From a bacterium (GTDB lineage: Bacteria; Patescibacteriota; Patescibacteriia; Patescibacteriales; JAGXOH01): a DNA stretch of 10,541 nucleotides. The notes under the pieces were generated by a model. That model worked only from the letters and a program-made list of their open reading frames with translations. It searched no databases and was not told where the DNA came from. The stretch spans positions 1 through 10,541 of the forward strand of contig JAIOTG010000064.1 in the NCBI GenBank assembly GCA_021106995.1, in the 5' to 3' direction. The translations under genes were made by a program, and so were the position numbers. This document shows positions 1 through 7,292 of this stretch, piece after piece (the stretch's first letter is position 1; each line of letters opens with the position of its first letter).

Positions 1-97
1 ATTATAATAGTTTTTGTTTTGTTTATAAATTAAAAAATTAAAATACAAAATTCTTATTTAGCAATATCTGAATTTTGGTTTTTGAATTTTCAAGTCT
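1..97 (+). other. AT-rich leader upstream of the ligase-like gene
   Basis: This short stretch holds no gene. A TATAAT hexamer at 3-8 could be a -10 element for the gene starting at 98, but its -35 region would lie outside the window, so the assignment is weak. The bases just before the ATG at 98 (AATTTTCAAGTCT) contain no convincing Shine-Dalgarno sequence. A partial direct repeat (TGAATTTTGG then TGAATTTTCA) lies at about 69-92 and is probably only a product of base composition. Confidence 0.3.
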
Positions 98-2425
98 ATG
101 TCTCAAAAAGTATACCTATGGATTTTAAGAGTAGGGGTTGCGCTTAGTTTTTTATCAGTTTTTTTGGTTTATACCAATTTTTTATTTCCTTTTATTACTT
201 CCAAGCAAGTTTATTTTAATGTATTAATTGAGATTTTGGTTGTTTTTTGGCTCAGTTTTATTATTAAATATCCTAATTGGAATCCTTTTAAGACTAGAGA
301 AAAAAAGGGTTTTCTAAATAAAACCTTGGAAAAGATAAATATTTTTAAACACATAGCTAAGAAGAAAAATTCAACCCAAGAAGAAGTGGAAGAGATTAGG
401 GAAAAATATATTGGCTCCGGTATAACTTTTGCTTTGATTGCTTTTTTTACAGTTATGTTAATCAGTTCTTTTTTTGGAGTTGATTTTAATTTAAGCTTTT
501 GGGGTGATATTGAGAGAATGCTTGGTTTTTTTCATGTTGTTCATTTCTTGTTTTTATATCTTATTATTATTACTATAATGCGGGATTGGAATGACTGGAA
601 ATGGCTTTTAATTTATTTTGTTGGGGTTGTGACAATTGTAGCTTTGACCGGAATATACGGGGCAGAAGCCTATGGAACAGTAGGAAACAAGGCTTACATG
701 GCTGGATTTGTAATTTTTGGAATGTTTTTTTCAGCGCTTTTATTTTTCAGAGAAAAAACTTTTTTTAAATGGTTTTATCCTATTCCTGTTTTGATAATGC
801 TAATTGCTTTTAAAGGGGCTGGTATTGCTGGAGCTTATGCCGGCCTTGGAGCTGGTGTTTTAGTTTTCTTATTTTTTTACGGCCTTCTAAATTCTAATAA
901 AATAATAAAAGGAGTAAGTCTGTCTTTGTTTTTAGTAATAATATTAAGCGGAGTTTTTGCCCTAACACATAAAGACTACCCAATAATTAAGGATATAAAA
1001 CCTATTCAGGATTTTTCTTTTCAGGAAAAAACTTTTCAAACTAGGCTTATTGCCTGGGGAGCTGCTTGGAAAGATTTTAAAGATCATCCTGTGCTTGGGA
1101 CCGGGCATGGTAATTTTGCTATTACTTTTGATAGATATTTTGATGCTAAATTTTATAATTTCACCAGAAGTGGAACCTATTTTGATAGAGCTCATAACAA
1201 CTTAGTAGATATAGTTTCTACCACTGGAGCGCTAGGGCTTTTATCTTATTTGTCTATTTTTATGGCTGTTTCGTATTATTTTTGGAAAATATATAAGAGA
1301 AAAAGAACTAATTACATTGAGTTATCTATACTTTTAGCTCTTTTGGGTGCTTATTTTGTTCAAAATTTGGCTGTTTTTGATTCCTTGCCTACTTATATTT
1401 CATTAATGTTATTTTTAGGTTTTATTCATTTTTTGTTTAATACTAGAGAGGATAGCGGTAATAAAAAGGAATTATATGTTAAAGATGATAGATTAATTAA
1501 TAGAGAAATATATGGTTTAATAGTTTTTGGTGTTGTAAGTGTGGTTATTATATTTCAATATAGTTATATTACTGGAAAAATGTTGTATCAAACTATCGAG
1601 GGTCAAAAGGCTTTTGCTCAGAGGGATGTTTATGGAGCTTATTTAATTTATGATGATTTTTTAGGCGGAGGCTCGGTTCTGGATCGTGATAGCAGGGATT
1701 CTTTTATCAGATCTATTATGGAGAATCCGGCTGCCTTTACTAATATGGAAGAAGGTAAGAAAAAAGAGATTTTGGACAAAGCCATAGATTGGGCCTGGGC
1801 TAATGTGAATTATAATCAAGAAGACAGTCTTTTCTGGTTAAGATTGGCGCAAACCTATAATTATGCGGCTCGACTTAATTATGAAGACAAGGATGTTTTT
1901 GATGAGTATGCCAACCAAGCTCTTTTTGCTGTGAATAAGTCTATAGAATTAAGTCCAGGAAGAATTCCTGTCTATATGTATAAAAATCAGGTTTTAATAA
2001 CTTTGAGTAGATATGATGAGGCTGTAGATATTTTATTAGAGGCTTTAGAATTAAACGATCAATATGAAGAGGTTCACTGTAATTTAGCTGAAACTTATCT
2101 TATAAATCAGGAAGATGAAAAAGGTTTTGAAATAATGGATAAATGTCTTGCCATGGGCGCTTCCAAAACTCTGCGTTATTCTAGTATGGTTAAAAATGCA
2201 ATTAATCATTATATGGAAATAGGTGATATGGAAAGTGTTTTAAAATTGTATGAAAGATTATCTCAAATACAAGTAAATGATCCTAAAGTCTGGGTCGGCT
2301 TGACTCAGTTGTATATGCAACAAGGAGAAGAAGATAAAGCTATGAGAGCAGCTCAAAAGGCAGCTCAGCTAGACCCTAGCCTCAAAGCTGATGTGGAGAG
2401 TTTTATTAATAGCTTGGAAGAGTAA
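98..2425 (+). CDS. O-antigen ligase/polymerase-like (Wzy_C) membrane protein with C-terminal TPR domain
   Basis: This 775-residue polytopic inner-membrane protein has about ten or more hydrophobic segments (roughly 7-30, 38-57, 108-127, 145-161, 168-188, 200-216, 228-262, 272-290, 379-397, 408-446, 472-490). The Wzy_C signature follows a long loop: R316 with the AW...AW stretch, then D329-HPVLGTGHGNF-340, then FDRAHNN at 362-368, with R364 and H366 as likely functional residues by family analogy. Known relatives transfer lipid-linked glycans to lipid A, to pilins (the PilO/TfpO type) or to growing polymer on the outer membrane face. The substrate here cannot be read from sequence. Residues of about 555-775 form TPR-like helical pairs (for example YDEAVDILLEALELN at 639-653 and EEDKAMRAAQKAAQLDP at 744-760), an arrangement common in environmental relatives. 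ATG 98 is chosen because the first TM segment follows at once. A terminator-like hairpin follows the stop, so the gene is probably transcribed apart from the pilus operon. Confidence 0.82.
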   Translation: MSQKVYLWILRVGVALSFLSVFLVYTNFLFPFITSKQVYFNVLIEILVVFWLSFIIKYPNWNPFKTREKKGFLNKTLEKINIFKHIAKKKNSTQEEVEEIREKYIGSGITFALIAFFTVMLISSFFGVDFNLSFWGDIERMLGFFHVVHFLFLYLIIITIMRDWNDWKWLLIYFVGVVTIVALTGIYGAEAYGTVGNKAYMAGFVIFGMFFSALLFFREKTFFKWFYPIPVLIMLIAFKGAGIAGAYAGLGAGVLVFLFFYGLLNSNKIIKGVSLSLFLVIILSGVFALTHKDYPIIKDIKPIQDFSFQEKTFQTRLIAWGAAWKDFKDHPVLGTGHGNFAITFDRYFDAKFYNFTRSGTYFDRAHNNLVDIVSTTGALGLLSYLSIFMAVSYYFWKIYKRKRTNYIELSILLALLGAYFVQNLAVFDSLPTYISLMLFLGFIHFLFNTREDSGNKKELYVKDDRLINREIYGLIVFGVVSVVIIFQYSYITGKMLYQTIEGQKAFAQRDVYGAYLIYDDFLGGGSVLDRDSRDSFIRSIMENPAAFTNMEEGKKKEILDKAIDWAWANVNYNQEDSLFWLRLAQTYNYAARLNYEDKDVFDEYANQALFAVNKSIELSPGRIPVYMYKNQVLITLSRYDEAVDILLEALELNDQYEEVHCNLAETYLINQEDEKGFEIMDKCLAMGASKTLRYSSMVKNAINHYMEIGDMESVLKLYERLSQIQVNDPKVWVGLTQLYMQQGEEDKAMRAAQKAAQLDPSLKADVESFINSLEE

Positions 2426-2480
2426 ATATTTTTATTCATAAAATAAATATATTAAAACACGAGAACATAGATTTGGCTTA

Positions 2481-2516
2481 ACAGTAGTCTGCCCTTTAGG
2501 CGACTACTGTTTTTTT
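2481..2516 (+). terminator. Rho-independent-type terminator after the ligase-like gene
   Basis: ACAGTAGTC at 2481-2489 pairs with GACTACTGT at 2502-2510. Inside it, GCC at 2491-2493 pairs with GGC at 2499-2501 across a CTTTA loop, leaving T2490 bulged. Seven T residues follow directly at 2510-2516. It lies 55 bases after the stop of the ligase-like gene and has the classic intrinsic terminator form. It sits inside the larger inverted repeat, so its termination role could depend on which fold the RNA adopts. Confidence 0.7.
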
Positions 2517-2535
2517 GTGTTACACTTTTTTTAAA

Positions 2536-2566
2536 TACGGGAGTCCTCTTTCGAGAGACTCCCGTA
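2536..2566. other. Strong hairpin with UUCG loop
   Basis: TACGGGAGTC at 2536-2545 pairs with GACTCCCGTA at 2557-2566, extended by TCT at 2547-2549 with AGA at 2554-2556, and closed by a TTCG tetraloop at 2550-2553. C2546 is unpaired. This is the most GC-rich stem in the gap. No T-run follows on the + strand (AGGCTG comes next), so it does not look like a + strand terminator. On the - strand it is followed by TTTAAAAAAA, which is a poor terminator tail. It may be a stable structural part of the surrounding element. Confidence 0.65.
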
Positions 2567-2608
2567 AGGCTGAATATAGATGTTCTCGTGTTTTAATATA
2601 TTCCGGTC

Positions 2609-2637
2609 TTGGTCTTATTTTGTGTTTGTGTTATAAT
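2609..2637 (+). promoter_or_regulatory. Extended -10 sigma-70-type promoter for the pilus operon
   Basis: TTGGTC at 2609-2614 is a partial -35 match. A 17-base spacer follows, then a perfect TATAAT at 2632-2637 preceded by TGT at 2629-2631, which makes an extended -10 (TGnTATAAT). Transcription would start near 2644, leaving an untranslated leader of about 140 bases before ATG 2787. The promoter begins just after the right arm of the 23-bp inverted repeat, so folding of that DNA could affect it. The match is good, but AT-rich DNA yields TATAAT by chance. Confidence 0.55.
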
Positions 2638-2786
2638 TATAAATAATGAGAACAATTAATTTCTTAGATATTTTTTAATATTTTAATTAAATTTTTTTAT
2701 ATATTATTAATAAATAATTATCCCCATACTTTTTGAAAAATTAAAAACATTTTTAAAATTATTCAAATGGTGTGGAATTTATTTTT
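2638..2786 (+). other. AT-rich 5' leader of the pilus operon, no gene seen
   Basis: About 150 bases of nearly pure A/T runs separate the putative promoter from the first operon gene. I see no hairpin of note, no riboswitch-like conserved core and no convincing reading frame. Just before ATG 2787 the only purine tract is GTGGAA at 2772-2777, a weak and rather distant Shine-Dalgarno candidate. Confidence 0.4.
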
Positions 2787-3701
2787 ATGATTTGTCCTAA
2801 TTGTAAAAAACAAATCCCTGATGACTCTGATGAGTGCGTATACTGTGCCACTCAAATTGACCACAAAAAACAAGTGTCTAATGAAATTTCTTTCAGAAGA
2901 TATCAGCGTTGGTTTTTTTATGGTTTAATAATAATTTTTTTTGTAGGCATGATTGGTGTTACAGTAAAAATTTATAATACCAACAGTGCTCTTTTGGCCG
3001 ATTTAGCTACCACTAAAGAAGTGGTACAAACAAAAACAGAAGAGTTAGATTCAACTAAGACAAATTTAACCGAAAAAGATAAAATTTTACAACAAACTAA
3101 GGCTAATTTAGAACAAAAACAAGCTGATCTTAAAAAGGCAGAAGAAAATTTGTCAGTTAAGGATCAGGAGTTAGCTAATAAAGTGCAGGAATTAAAAGAT
3201 GAGCTAGATAAACAAACAGAAATAAAGGCCGACTATCAGGATTGTCAATTAAATCTAAATAAAGCTGATTCTAACATTTATAGTCTTGTTATTAGATTGG
3301 GAGAAGGGGTTTCTAATGAGGAAATAAATCAGATTAATTTGGCTGACGCTAATTTGGAAGGAGTAGATGACGACGAGGATGGACTTTCTAATACTGTAGA
3401 AATTGCCCTAGGAACCAACAAGAGCTTGGCAGACAGTGATAAGGATGGATATAGTGATAGGGATGAGCTTTTAAGCGGATATAATCCTTTAGGTGAGGGA
3501 GTTTTTCAAGTAGATCAAGATTTTGTTAACAAAAGCAAAGGTAAGATACTTATACAAGTAGATGGAAATAATGAGGCTTGGTATATTGGTGGAAATGGAC
3601 AAAAATACTTTTTAGGAACTCCAAATGACGCCTACAAGGTAATGAGAAGCGTGGAATATTGGACTCAAAATCCTCCAGTATCTATTAGTGATTCTAACTA
3701 A
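2787..3701 (+). CDS. Zinc-ribbon, single-TM, coiled-coil protein with calcium-binding loops
   Basis: This 304-residue protein is first in the operon. The N-terminus is a zinc ribbon: C3-P-N-C6 and C17-V-Y-C20, cytosolic if the following TM segment (about 41-60) crosses once. A charged heptad-like region at about 66-150 should form a coiled coil. Two acidic loops follow, DDDEDGLSNTVE (194-205) and DSDKDGYSDRDE (216-227), which match the thrombospondin-3/EF-hand-like calcium pattern. A C-terminal segment (about 253-288, with AWYI and KYFLG) resembles a short domain often seen in patescibacterial surface proteins. That last link is from memory. I chose ATG 2787 over an in-frame GTG at 2772 because the ribbon starts at residue 3. 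The protein could link the cytosol to the cell surface in pilus function or sensing. No defined function is known to me. The next gene starts 10 bases after its stop. Confidence 0.75.
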   Translation: MICPNCKKQIPDDSDECVYCATQIDHKKQVSNEISFRRYQRWFFYGLIIIFFVGMIGVTVKIYNTNSALLADLATTKEVVQTKTEELDSTKTNLTEKDKILQQTKANLEQKQADLKKAEENLSVKDQELANKVQELKDELDKQTEIKADYQDCQLNLNKADSNIYSLVIRLGEGVSNEEINQINLADANLEGVDDDEDGLSNTVEIALGTNKSLADSDKDGYSDRDELLSGYNPLGEGVFQVDQDFVNKSKGKILIQVDGNNEAWYIGGNGQKYFLGTPNDAYKVMRSVEYWTQNPPVSISDSN

Positions 3702-3711
3702 TAATAATTAC

Positions 3712-4089
3712 ATGACTGTAAAAAATAAAATACTTATTGTAGAGGACGAGAGATCGCTCATGGCTTCGCTTAGAAAGAAGTTTAAGTTAGAAGGTTTTGA
3801 AGTTTTAGAAGCAAATGACGGAGAAAAGGGCCTGGAGGTGGCTTTAAAAGAAAAACCGGATTTAATTTTATTAGATGTTGTGATGCCCAATATGGATGGG
3901 ATGACTATGTTAAAAAAATTAAGGGTAGAGGGTACGTTAAAAAAAACTCCGGTTATATTTTTGACGAATTTGGCTGATGTTAATTATGTTAATGAAGCAA
4001 TTGATTTAGATGTTTTTGATTATTTAGTAAAATCTAATTGGAGAATTGAAGATGTGGTTAAAAAGGTTAAAGAAAAATTAAAACTTTAA
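3712..4089 (+). CDS. Single-domain response regulator (receiver 1)
   Basis: This 125-residue CheY-like receiver has no output domain. The acidic pocket is E11/D12 (KILIVEDE at 6-13), the phospho-acceptor is D55 (LILLDVVMP), the switch Thr is T85 (VIFLTNL) and the conserved Lys is K107 (FDYLVKS). All key residues are present, so it should be phosphorylated by a histidine kinase, none of which lies in the window. With no DNA-binding part, it should act by contact with a partner. Its place just upstream of the pilus ATPase suggests control of the pilus machine, as for CheY-like regulators of twitching (inference). An in-frame GTG at 3688 overlaps the upstream gene and would add a poor leader, so ATG 3712 is preferred. 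Confidence 0.88.
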   Translation: MTVKNKILIVEDERSLMASLRKKFKLEGFEVLEANDGEKGLEVALKEKPDLILLDVVMPNMDGMTMLKKLRVEGTLKKTPVIFLTNLADVNYVNEAIDLDVFDYLVKSNWRIEDVVKKVKEKLKL

Positions 4090-4100
4090 ATTTTGAAATT

Positions 4101-4472
4101 ATGGCAAAAGAAAAAAAGATTTTAATTGTAGAGGATGAAAGACCCATGGCTAAAGCGTTAGAGTTAAAATTAAATAAGTCTGGTTTTTTGGCAAAGGCCG
4201 TAGGAAACGGACAGGAGGCAGTTAATTTATTAAAGAAAGAGAAATTTGATTTAGTTATAACAGATTTGGTTATGCCTAAAATGGACGGTTTTGGACTCTT
4301 AGAATATATTAAAAAAAATAAAATTAAAATCAAGGTTATTGTAGCTTCTAATCTTAGTCAAGACGATGATGTAGTGAGAGCTAAAAAATTGGGAGCTTCT
4401 GATTTTTTAGTTAAATCAAATATTCCAATTACTAAAGTTGTAGAAAGAGTCAAAAATATTTTAGAAAAATAA
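4101..4472 (+). CDS. Single-domain response regulator (receiver 2)
   Basis: This 123-residue receiver resembles its upstream neighbour throughout (shared KILIVEDER start, VMPxMDG after the acceptor, LVKSN near the end), so the pair likely arose by tandem duplication. The acidic pocket is E11/D12, the acceptor D55 (LVITDLVMP) and the conserved Lys K105. The switch position has S83 (VIVASNL) where the first receiver has T85, an accepted substitution in the family. There is no output domain. It starts 11 bases after the first receiver and ends 4 bases before the PilB gene, which points to coupled expression and to a partner in the pilus apparatus. Confidence 0.88.
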   Translation: MAKEKKILIVEDERPMAKALELKLNKSGFLAKAVGNGQEAVNLLKKEKFDLVITDLVMPKMDGFGLLEYIKKNKIKIKVIVASNLSQDDDVVRAKKLGASDFLVKSNIPITKVVERVKNILEK

Positions 4473-4476
4473 TCTT

Positions 4477-6168
4477 ATGACGCTAAAAGACGAAGAAATT
4501 AAAAAGATTCTTCTAAGGGAGGATTATATTACCGAAAACGATCTCCTAGAAGCTGAAAAATATATAGAATCTTATAAGACTTCTTTAACTGACTATCTTT
4601 TAACTAAGAACATATTAAATAAAGAAATATTGGGTCAGGCAATGGCAGAACATTATAATGTTTCTTATCTTAATTTGTCAACTGAGGAAGTTGATGGAAA
4701 TATTCTTTCTTTGATTCCTGAAATAGTAGCAAGAAAGAAGGGTATTGTGGCTTTTAATAGAAAAGACGGTGTTATTCAAATAGGTATGTACAATCCTCTT
4801 GATATTGCCACTAAACATTTAGTGGAAAAAAGAGTGGGTGAGGAAGTGCAAATTTTTTATATTACAGAAAATGATTTAAATGAAGCTTTGCGTTTTTATA
4901 GAGCAGATATAAAAGAAGAATTTGAAAATATACAGAAGATACTAAAAGATGCTAGTTTGGCCAAGGAAGAATATGATGAAAATATAGTAAAAATGGTTGA
5001 TTTAATATTAGCCTATGGTGAGGAAAACAAAGCTTCTGATATTCATATAGAGCCTTACCTTAAAAAGGTTTTAGCAAGGTTTCGTATTGATGGAGTTTTG
5101 CACGATGTTTTAGAGGTTCCTAAGAAATTTTCAGATATTATTTTATCCCGAATAAAAGTAATGGCAAAACTAAGAACGGATGAACATTTAAAGGCACAAG
5201 ATGGGAAACTTCGGTTTAAATTAGATGGAGAAGATATTGACGGTAGGGTTTCAATTGTTCCTGTGCCTGAGGGGGAAAATATAGTTATCCGTCTTTTGTC
5301 TTCTCAGGGGCAAAGCCTAACTCTCGCTGACCTAGGATTTAGTCAAGGTGATTTAGAAAAAGTTAATGAGGCTATTAAAAGCCCTCACGGAATGATTTTA
5401 GTAACAGGTCCTACTGGGTCAGGGAAAACCACTACTCTCTATACTGTTATGAAGATCTTAAATAGAAGAGAAATTCATGTTTCTACCATTGAAGATCCTA
5501 TTGAATACAGCATAGAGGGGATTACTCAAATTCAAGTTAATACTAAAACAGGCCTTACCTTTGCTAAGGGGCTCAGGTCTATAGTTAGGCAAGACCCTGA
5601 CATTATTATGGTCGGGGAAATAAGAGATGAGGAAACTGCTGATATTGCTGTTAATTCAGCTCTTACCGGACATTTGGTTTTGTCCACACTCCATACTAAT
5701 AATGCCCCGGATACGCTTTCTAGATTATTAGATATGAACATCGAAGCTTTTTTAATTTCTTCTACAGTGGAAATTATTATTGCCCAGAGATTGGTTAGGC
5801 ACATATGTACAAATTGTCGTTTTTCTCAAACCATAACAGAAGAAGATTTGAGTTTAATTGAGAGTGATGAAGGAATAAAAAAGACTTTTCAAGAAAAGGG
5901 AGGTAAAAATTTAAAAAAGTTAAGGTTTTACAAGAGTAAGGGGTGTAAAATATGTGCTCACACTGGTTACTCCGGCAGAATTGGTGTTTTTGAAGTTTTG
6001 GAAATTTCTGAAAAAATAAGAAGATTAATATTAGAAAAAGCTTCTAGTGATAAAATTCTAGAAGAAGCTAAAAAAGAGGGGATGTCTACTATGTTTGAAG
6101 ATGGGGTTGATAAAGTTTTAAATGGAATTACTACTTTGGAAGAAGTAATTAGAGTTAGTAAAAGTTGA
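4477..6168 (+). CDS. pilB: Type IV pilus assembly ATPase, PilB/GspE family
   Basis: This 563-residue hexameric ATPase powers pilin polymerisation at the cytosolic face of the inner membrane. The N-terminal part (about 1-150) is a GspE/MshE-N type domain that in relatives can bind cyclic-di-GMP or contact the platform. The N2 region has SDIHIEP (187-193). The ATPase core has Walker A GPTGSGKT (311-318, K317), the Asp box with E339/D340 (STIEDPIEY), Walker B-like DIIMVGEIRDEE (375-386, E381) and the His box GHLVLSTLHTN (398-408). The zinc-binding tetracysteine C444/C447 and C490/C493 marks the PilB/GspE branch and is absent from PilT. Length is typical. ATG 4477 lies 4 bases after the upstream stop with no clear Shine-Dalgarno, which suggests translational coupling. 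PilC follows after 29 bases. Confidence 0.95.
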   Translation: MTLKDEEIKKILLREDYITENDLLEAEKYIESYKTSLTDYLLTKNILNKEILGQAMAEHYNVSYLNLSTEEVDGNILSLIPEIVARKKGIVAFNRKDGVIQIGMYNPLDIATKHLVEKRVGEEVQIFYITENDLNEALRFYRADIKEEFENIQKILKDASLAKEEYDENIVKMVDLILAYGEENKASDIHIEPYLKKVLARFRIDGVLHDVLEVPKKFSDIILSRIKVMAKLRTDEHLKAQDGKLRFKLDGEDIDGRVSIVPVPEGENIVIRLLSSQGQSLTLADLGFSQGDLEKVNEAIKSPHGMILVTGPTGSGKTTTLYTVMKILNRREIHVSTIEDPIEYSIEGITQIQVNTKTGLTFAKGLRSIVRQDPDIIMVGEIRDEETADIAVNSALTGHLVLSTLHTNNAPDTLSRLLDMNIEAFLISSTVEIIIAQRLVRHICTNCRFSQTITEEDLSLIESDEGIKKTFQEKGGKNLKKLRFYKSKGCKICAHTGYSGRIGVFEVLEISEKIRRLILEKASSDKILEEAKKEGMSTMFEDGVDKVLNGITTLEEVIRVSKS

Positions 6169-6197
6169 TTATGAATTAATAAAAAAGGTTAAATTCT

Positions 6198-7283
6198 ATG
6201 AAAAAAGACAAAAAAAATATTTTAAATATAAATATTGAAATTGGAGGGACAGGTCTTACTCAGAAGGCCTTATTTGCCAAAAATTTATCAGTAATGCTCA
6301 AATCTGGTCTAACCATTAGTGAATCTTTAGTAATCGCTCTTGATTCTGCTAAGGGTAAATTTCGTAAAATTATTAAGGGAATTTTAAAATCAGTTGAGTC
6401 TGGTCATAGTCTGTCCGAAGCTTTTTCTTTTTATCCCAAGGTGTTTTCCGGACTTTTTGTTAATATAACTAATTCTGGCGAAGCATCGGGCAATCTGGAC
6501 GAAAGCATGGAAAATATATCAGCACAACTAGAAAAGGAAAAGGAGTTAATATCAAAAGTAAAAGGCGCTCTTGTTTACCCAGTTATTATTTTAATTGCTT
6601 CTATTATATTAGGAGGGGCTATGGTGTTCTTCGTTTTGCCTAAAATAACTCCTTTATTTGAAGGTTTAAATGTAGAGCTTCCCACCTCTACTAGATTTTT
6701 AATTTGGTTTTCTAATTTTGTTCAGAATTATTATTTAACTTTGTTTTTTGGCCTTATCTTTTTCTTTATTTTTATGTTTTGGTTTTTTAGGCAGAAATTT
6801 ATTAAACCAATAACCCATTGGTTGCTTTTAAGAATTCCGGTCGTGAGTCATGTTTCAAGGGGGACCAATCTTTCCCGTTTTTGCCGTTCACTCGCCACTC
6901 TTTTAAAGAGCGGTTTAAATATTGATGAAGCCTTTGATATTACGAGAGGAACTTTAAATAATTTTTATTATAAAAGGGCGGTTGTTAAGGCGGGCGATGG
7001 CATCTCGCGAGGGGGTAAAATTTCTGAAAATTTAGCTTATTATAAACACTTGTTTCCTAATATAGTTATAAAAATGATAAAGGTGGGCGAAGAATCAGGT
7101 AGACTTGAAGAAACCTTAAATTATTTAGCAAATTATTATGAGGCCGAGGTTGATAATTCAACTAAATCTCTTTCTGTGGTTATAGAGCCAGTTTTGTTGC
7201 TCGGCATTGGTCTTGTAGTTGGATTTTTGGCTATATCTATAATTACCCCTATTTATAGCATTACGGGAGGAATAAAAAATTAG
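6198..7283 (+). CDS. pilC: Type IV pilus inner-membrane platform protein, PilC/GspF family
   Basis: This 361-residue protein has two T2SSF repeats (about 22-145 and 225-350), each with the pattern 'F...L..LL.SGL...EAL' and a later GE.SG.L.E motif: SGLTISESL then GEASGNLDESM, and SGLNIDEAF then GEESGRLEETL. Hydrophobic segments lie at about 125-148, 177-198 and 328-350, with KVKGALVYPVIIL leading into the first. The family forms the membrane platform that couples the PilB ATPase to pilin assembly. It is somewhat shorter than the common 400 or so residues, mainly at the N-terminus. A purine tract (AAAAAAGG at about 6181-6188) lies upstream of ATG 6198. Its place directly after PilB is the usual order for this pathway. 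Confidence 0.94.
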   Translation: MKKDKKNILNINIEIGGTGLTQKALFAKNLSVMLKSGLTISESLVIALDSAKGKFRKIIKGILKSVESGHSLSEAFSFYPKVFSGLFVNITNSGEASGNLDESMENISAQLEKEKELISKVKGALVYPVIILIASIILGGAMVFFVLPKITPLFEGLNVELPTSTRFLIWFSNFVQNYYLTLFFGLIFFFIFMFWFFRQKFIKPITHWLLLRIPVVSHVSRGTNLSRFCRSLATLLKSGLNIDEAFDITRGTLNNFYYKRAVVKAGDGISRGGKISENLAYYKHLFPNIVIKMIKVGEESGRLEETLNYLANYYEAEVDNSTKSLSVVIEPVLLLGIGLVVGFLAISIITPIYSITGGIKN

Positions 7284-7292
7284 TTTATTTTT

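Larger units (their letters stand above)
2446..2602. repeat. 157-base element: perfect 23-bp inverted repeat enclosing two hairpins
   Basis: The left arm at 2446-2468 (begins AATATATTAAAACACG) and the right arm at 2580-2602 are exact reverse complements over 23 bases. The 111-base interior holds two further hairpins (2481-2510 and 2536-2566), giving a three-helix junction on paper. Both inner hairpins share one design: a 9-10 bp stem, one unpaired base on the 5' side, then 3 more pairs and a small loop. No target-site duplication is evident next to the arms (left flank CATAAAATA, right flank CCGGTC). The element could be a structured RNA, a small non-autonomous mobile or REP-like unit, or a DNA cruciform. 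It ends 6 bases before the -35 box of the pilus operon promoter. Confidence 0.8.

Noticed and set aside
962-1195. - strand open frame of 77 codons
   Set aside because: Antisense to the Wzy_C core, with low-complexity Ser/Lys/Ile content and no domain.
2446-2602. Integron attC site
   Set aside because: GCTTAAC at 2476-2482 fits one core box (RYYYAAC), but no GTTRRRY box lies at the partner position and the long perfect arms are unlike attC.
3688-3711. Upstream GTG start for receiver 1
   Set aside because: It overlaps the previous gene and adds eight residues with no family match; ATG 3712 gives a normal receiver start.
4067-4333. - strand open frame of 88 codons across the receiver junction
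   Set aside because: Antisense to two intact receivers; no recognisable family.
5532-5804. - strand open frame of 90 codons
   Set aside because: Antisense to the PilB Walker B and His-box region.
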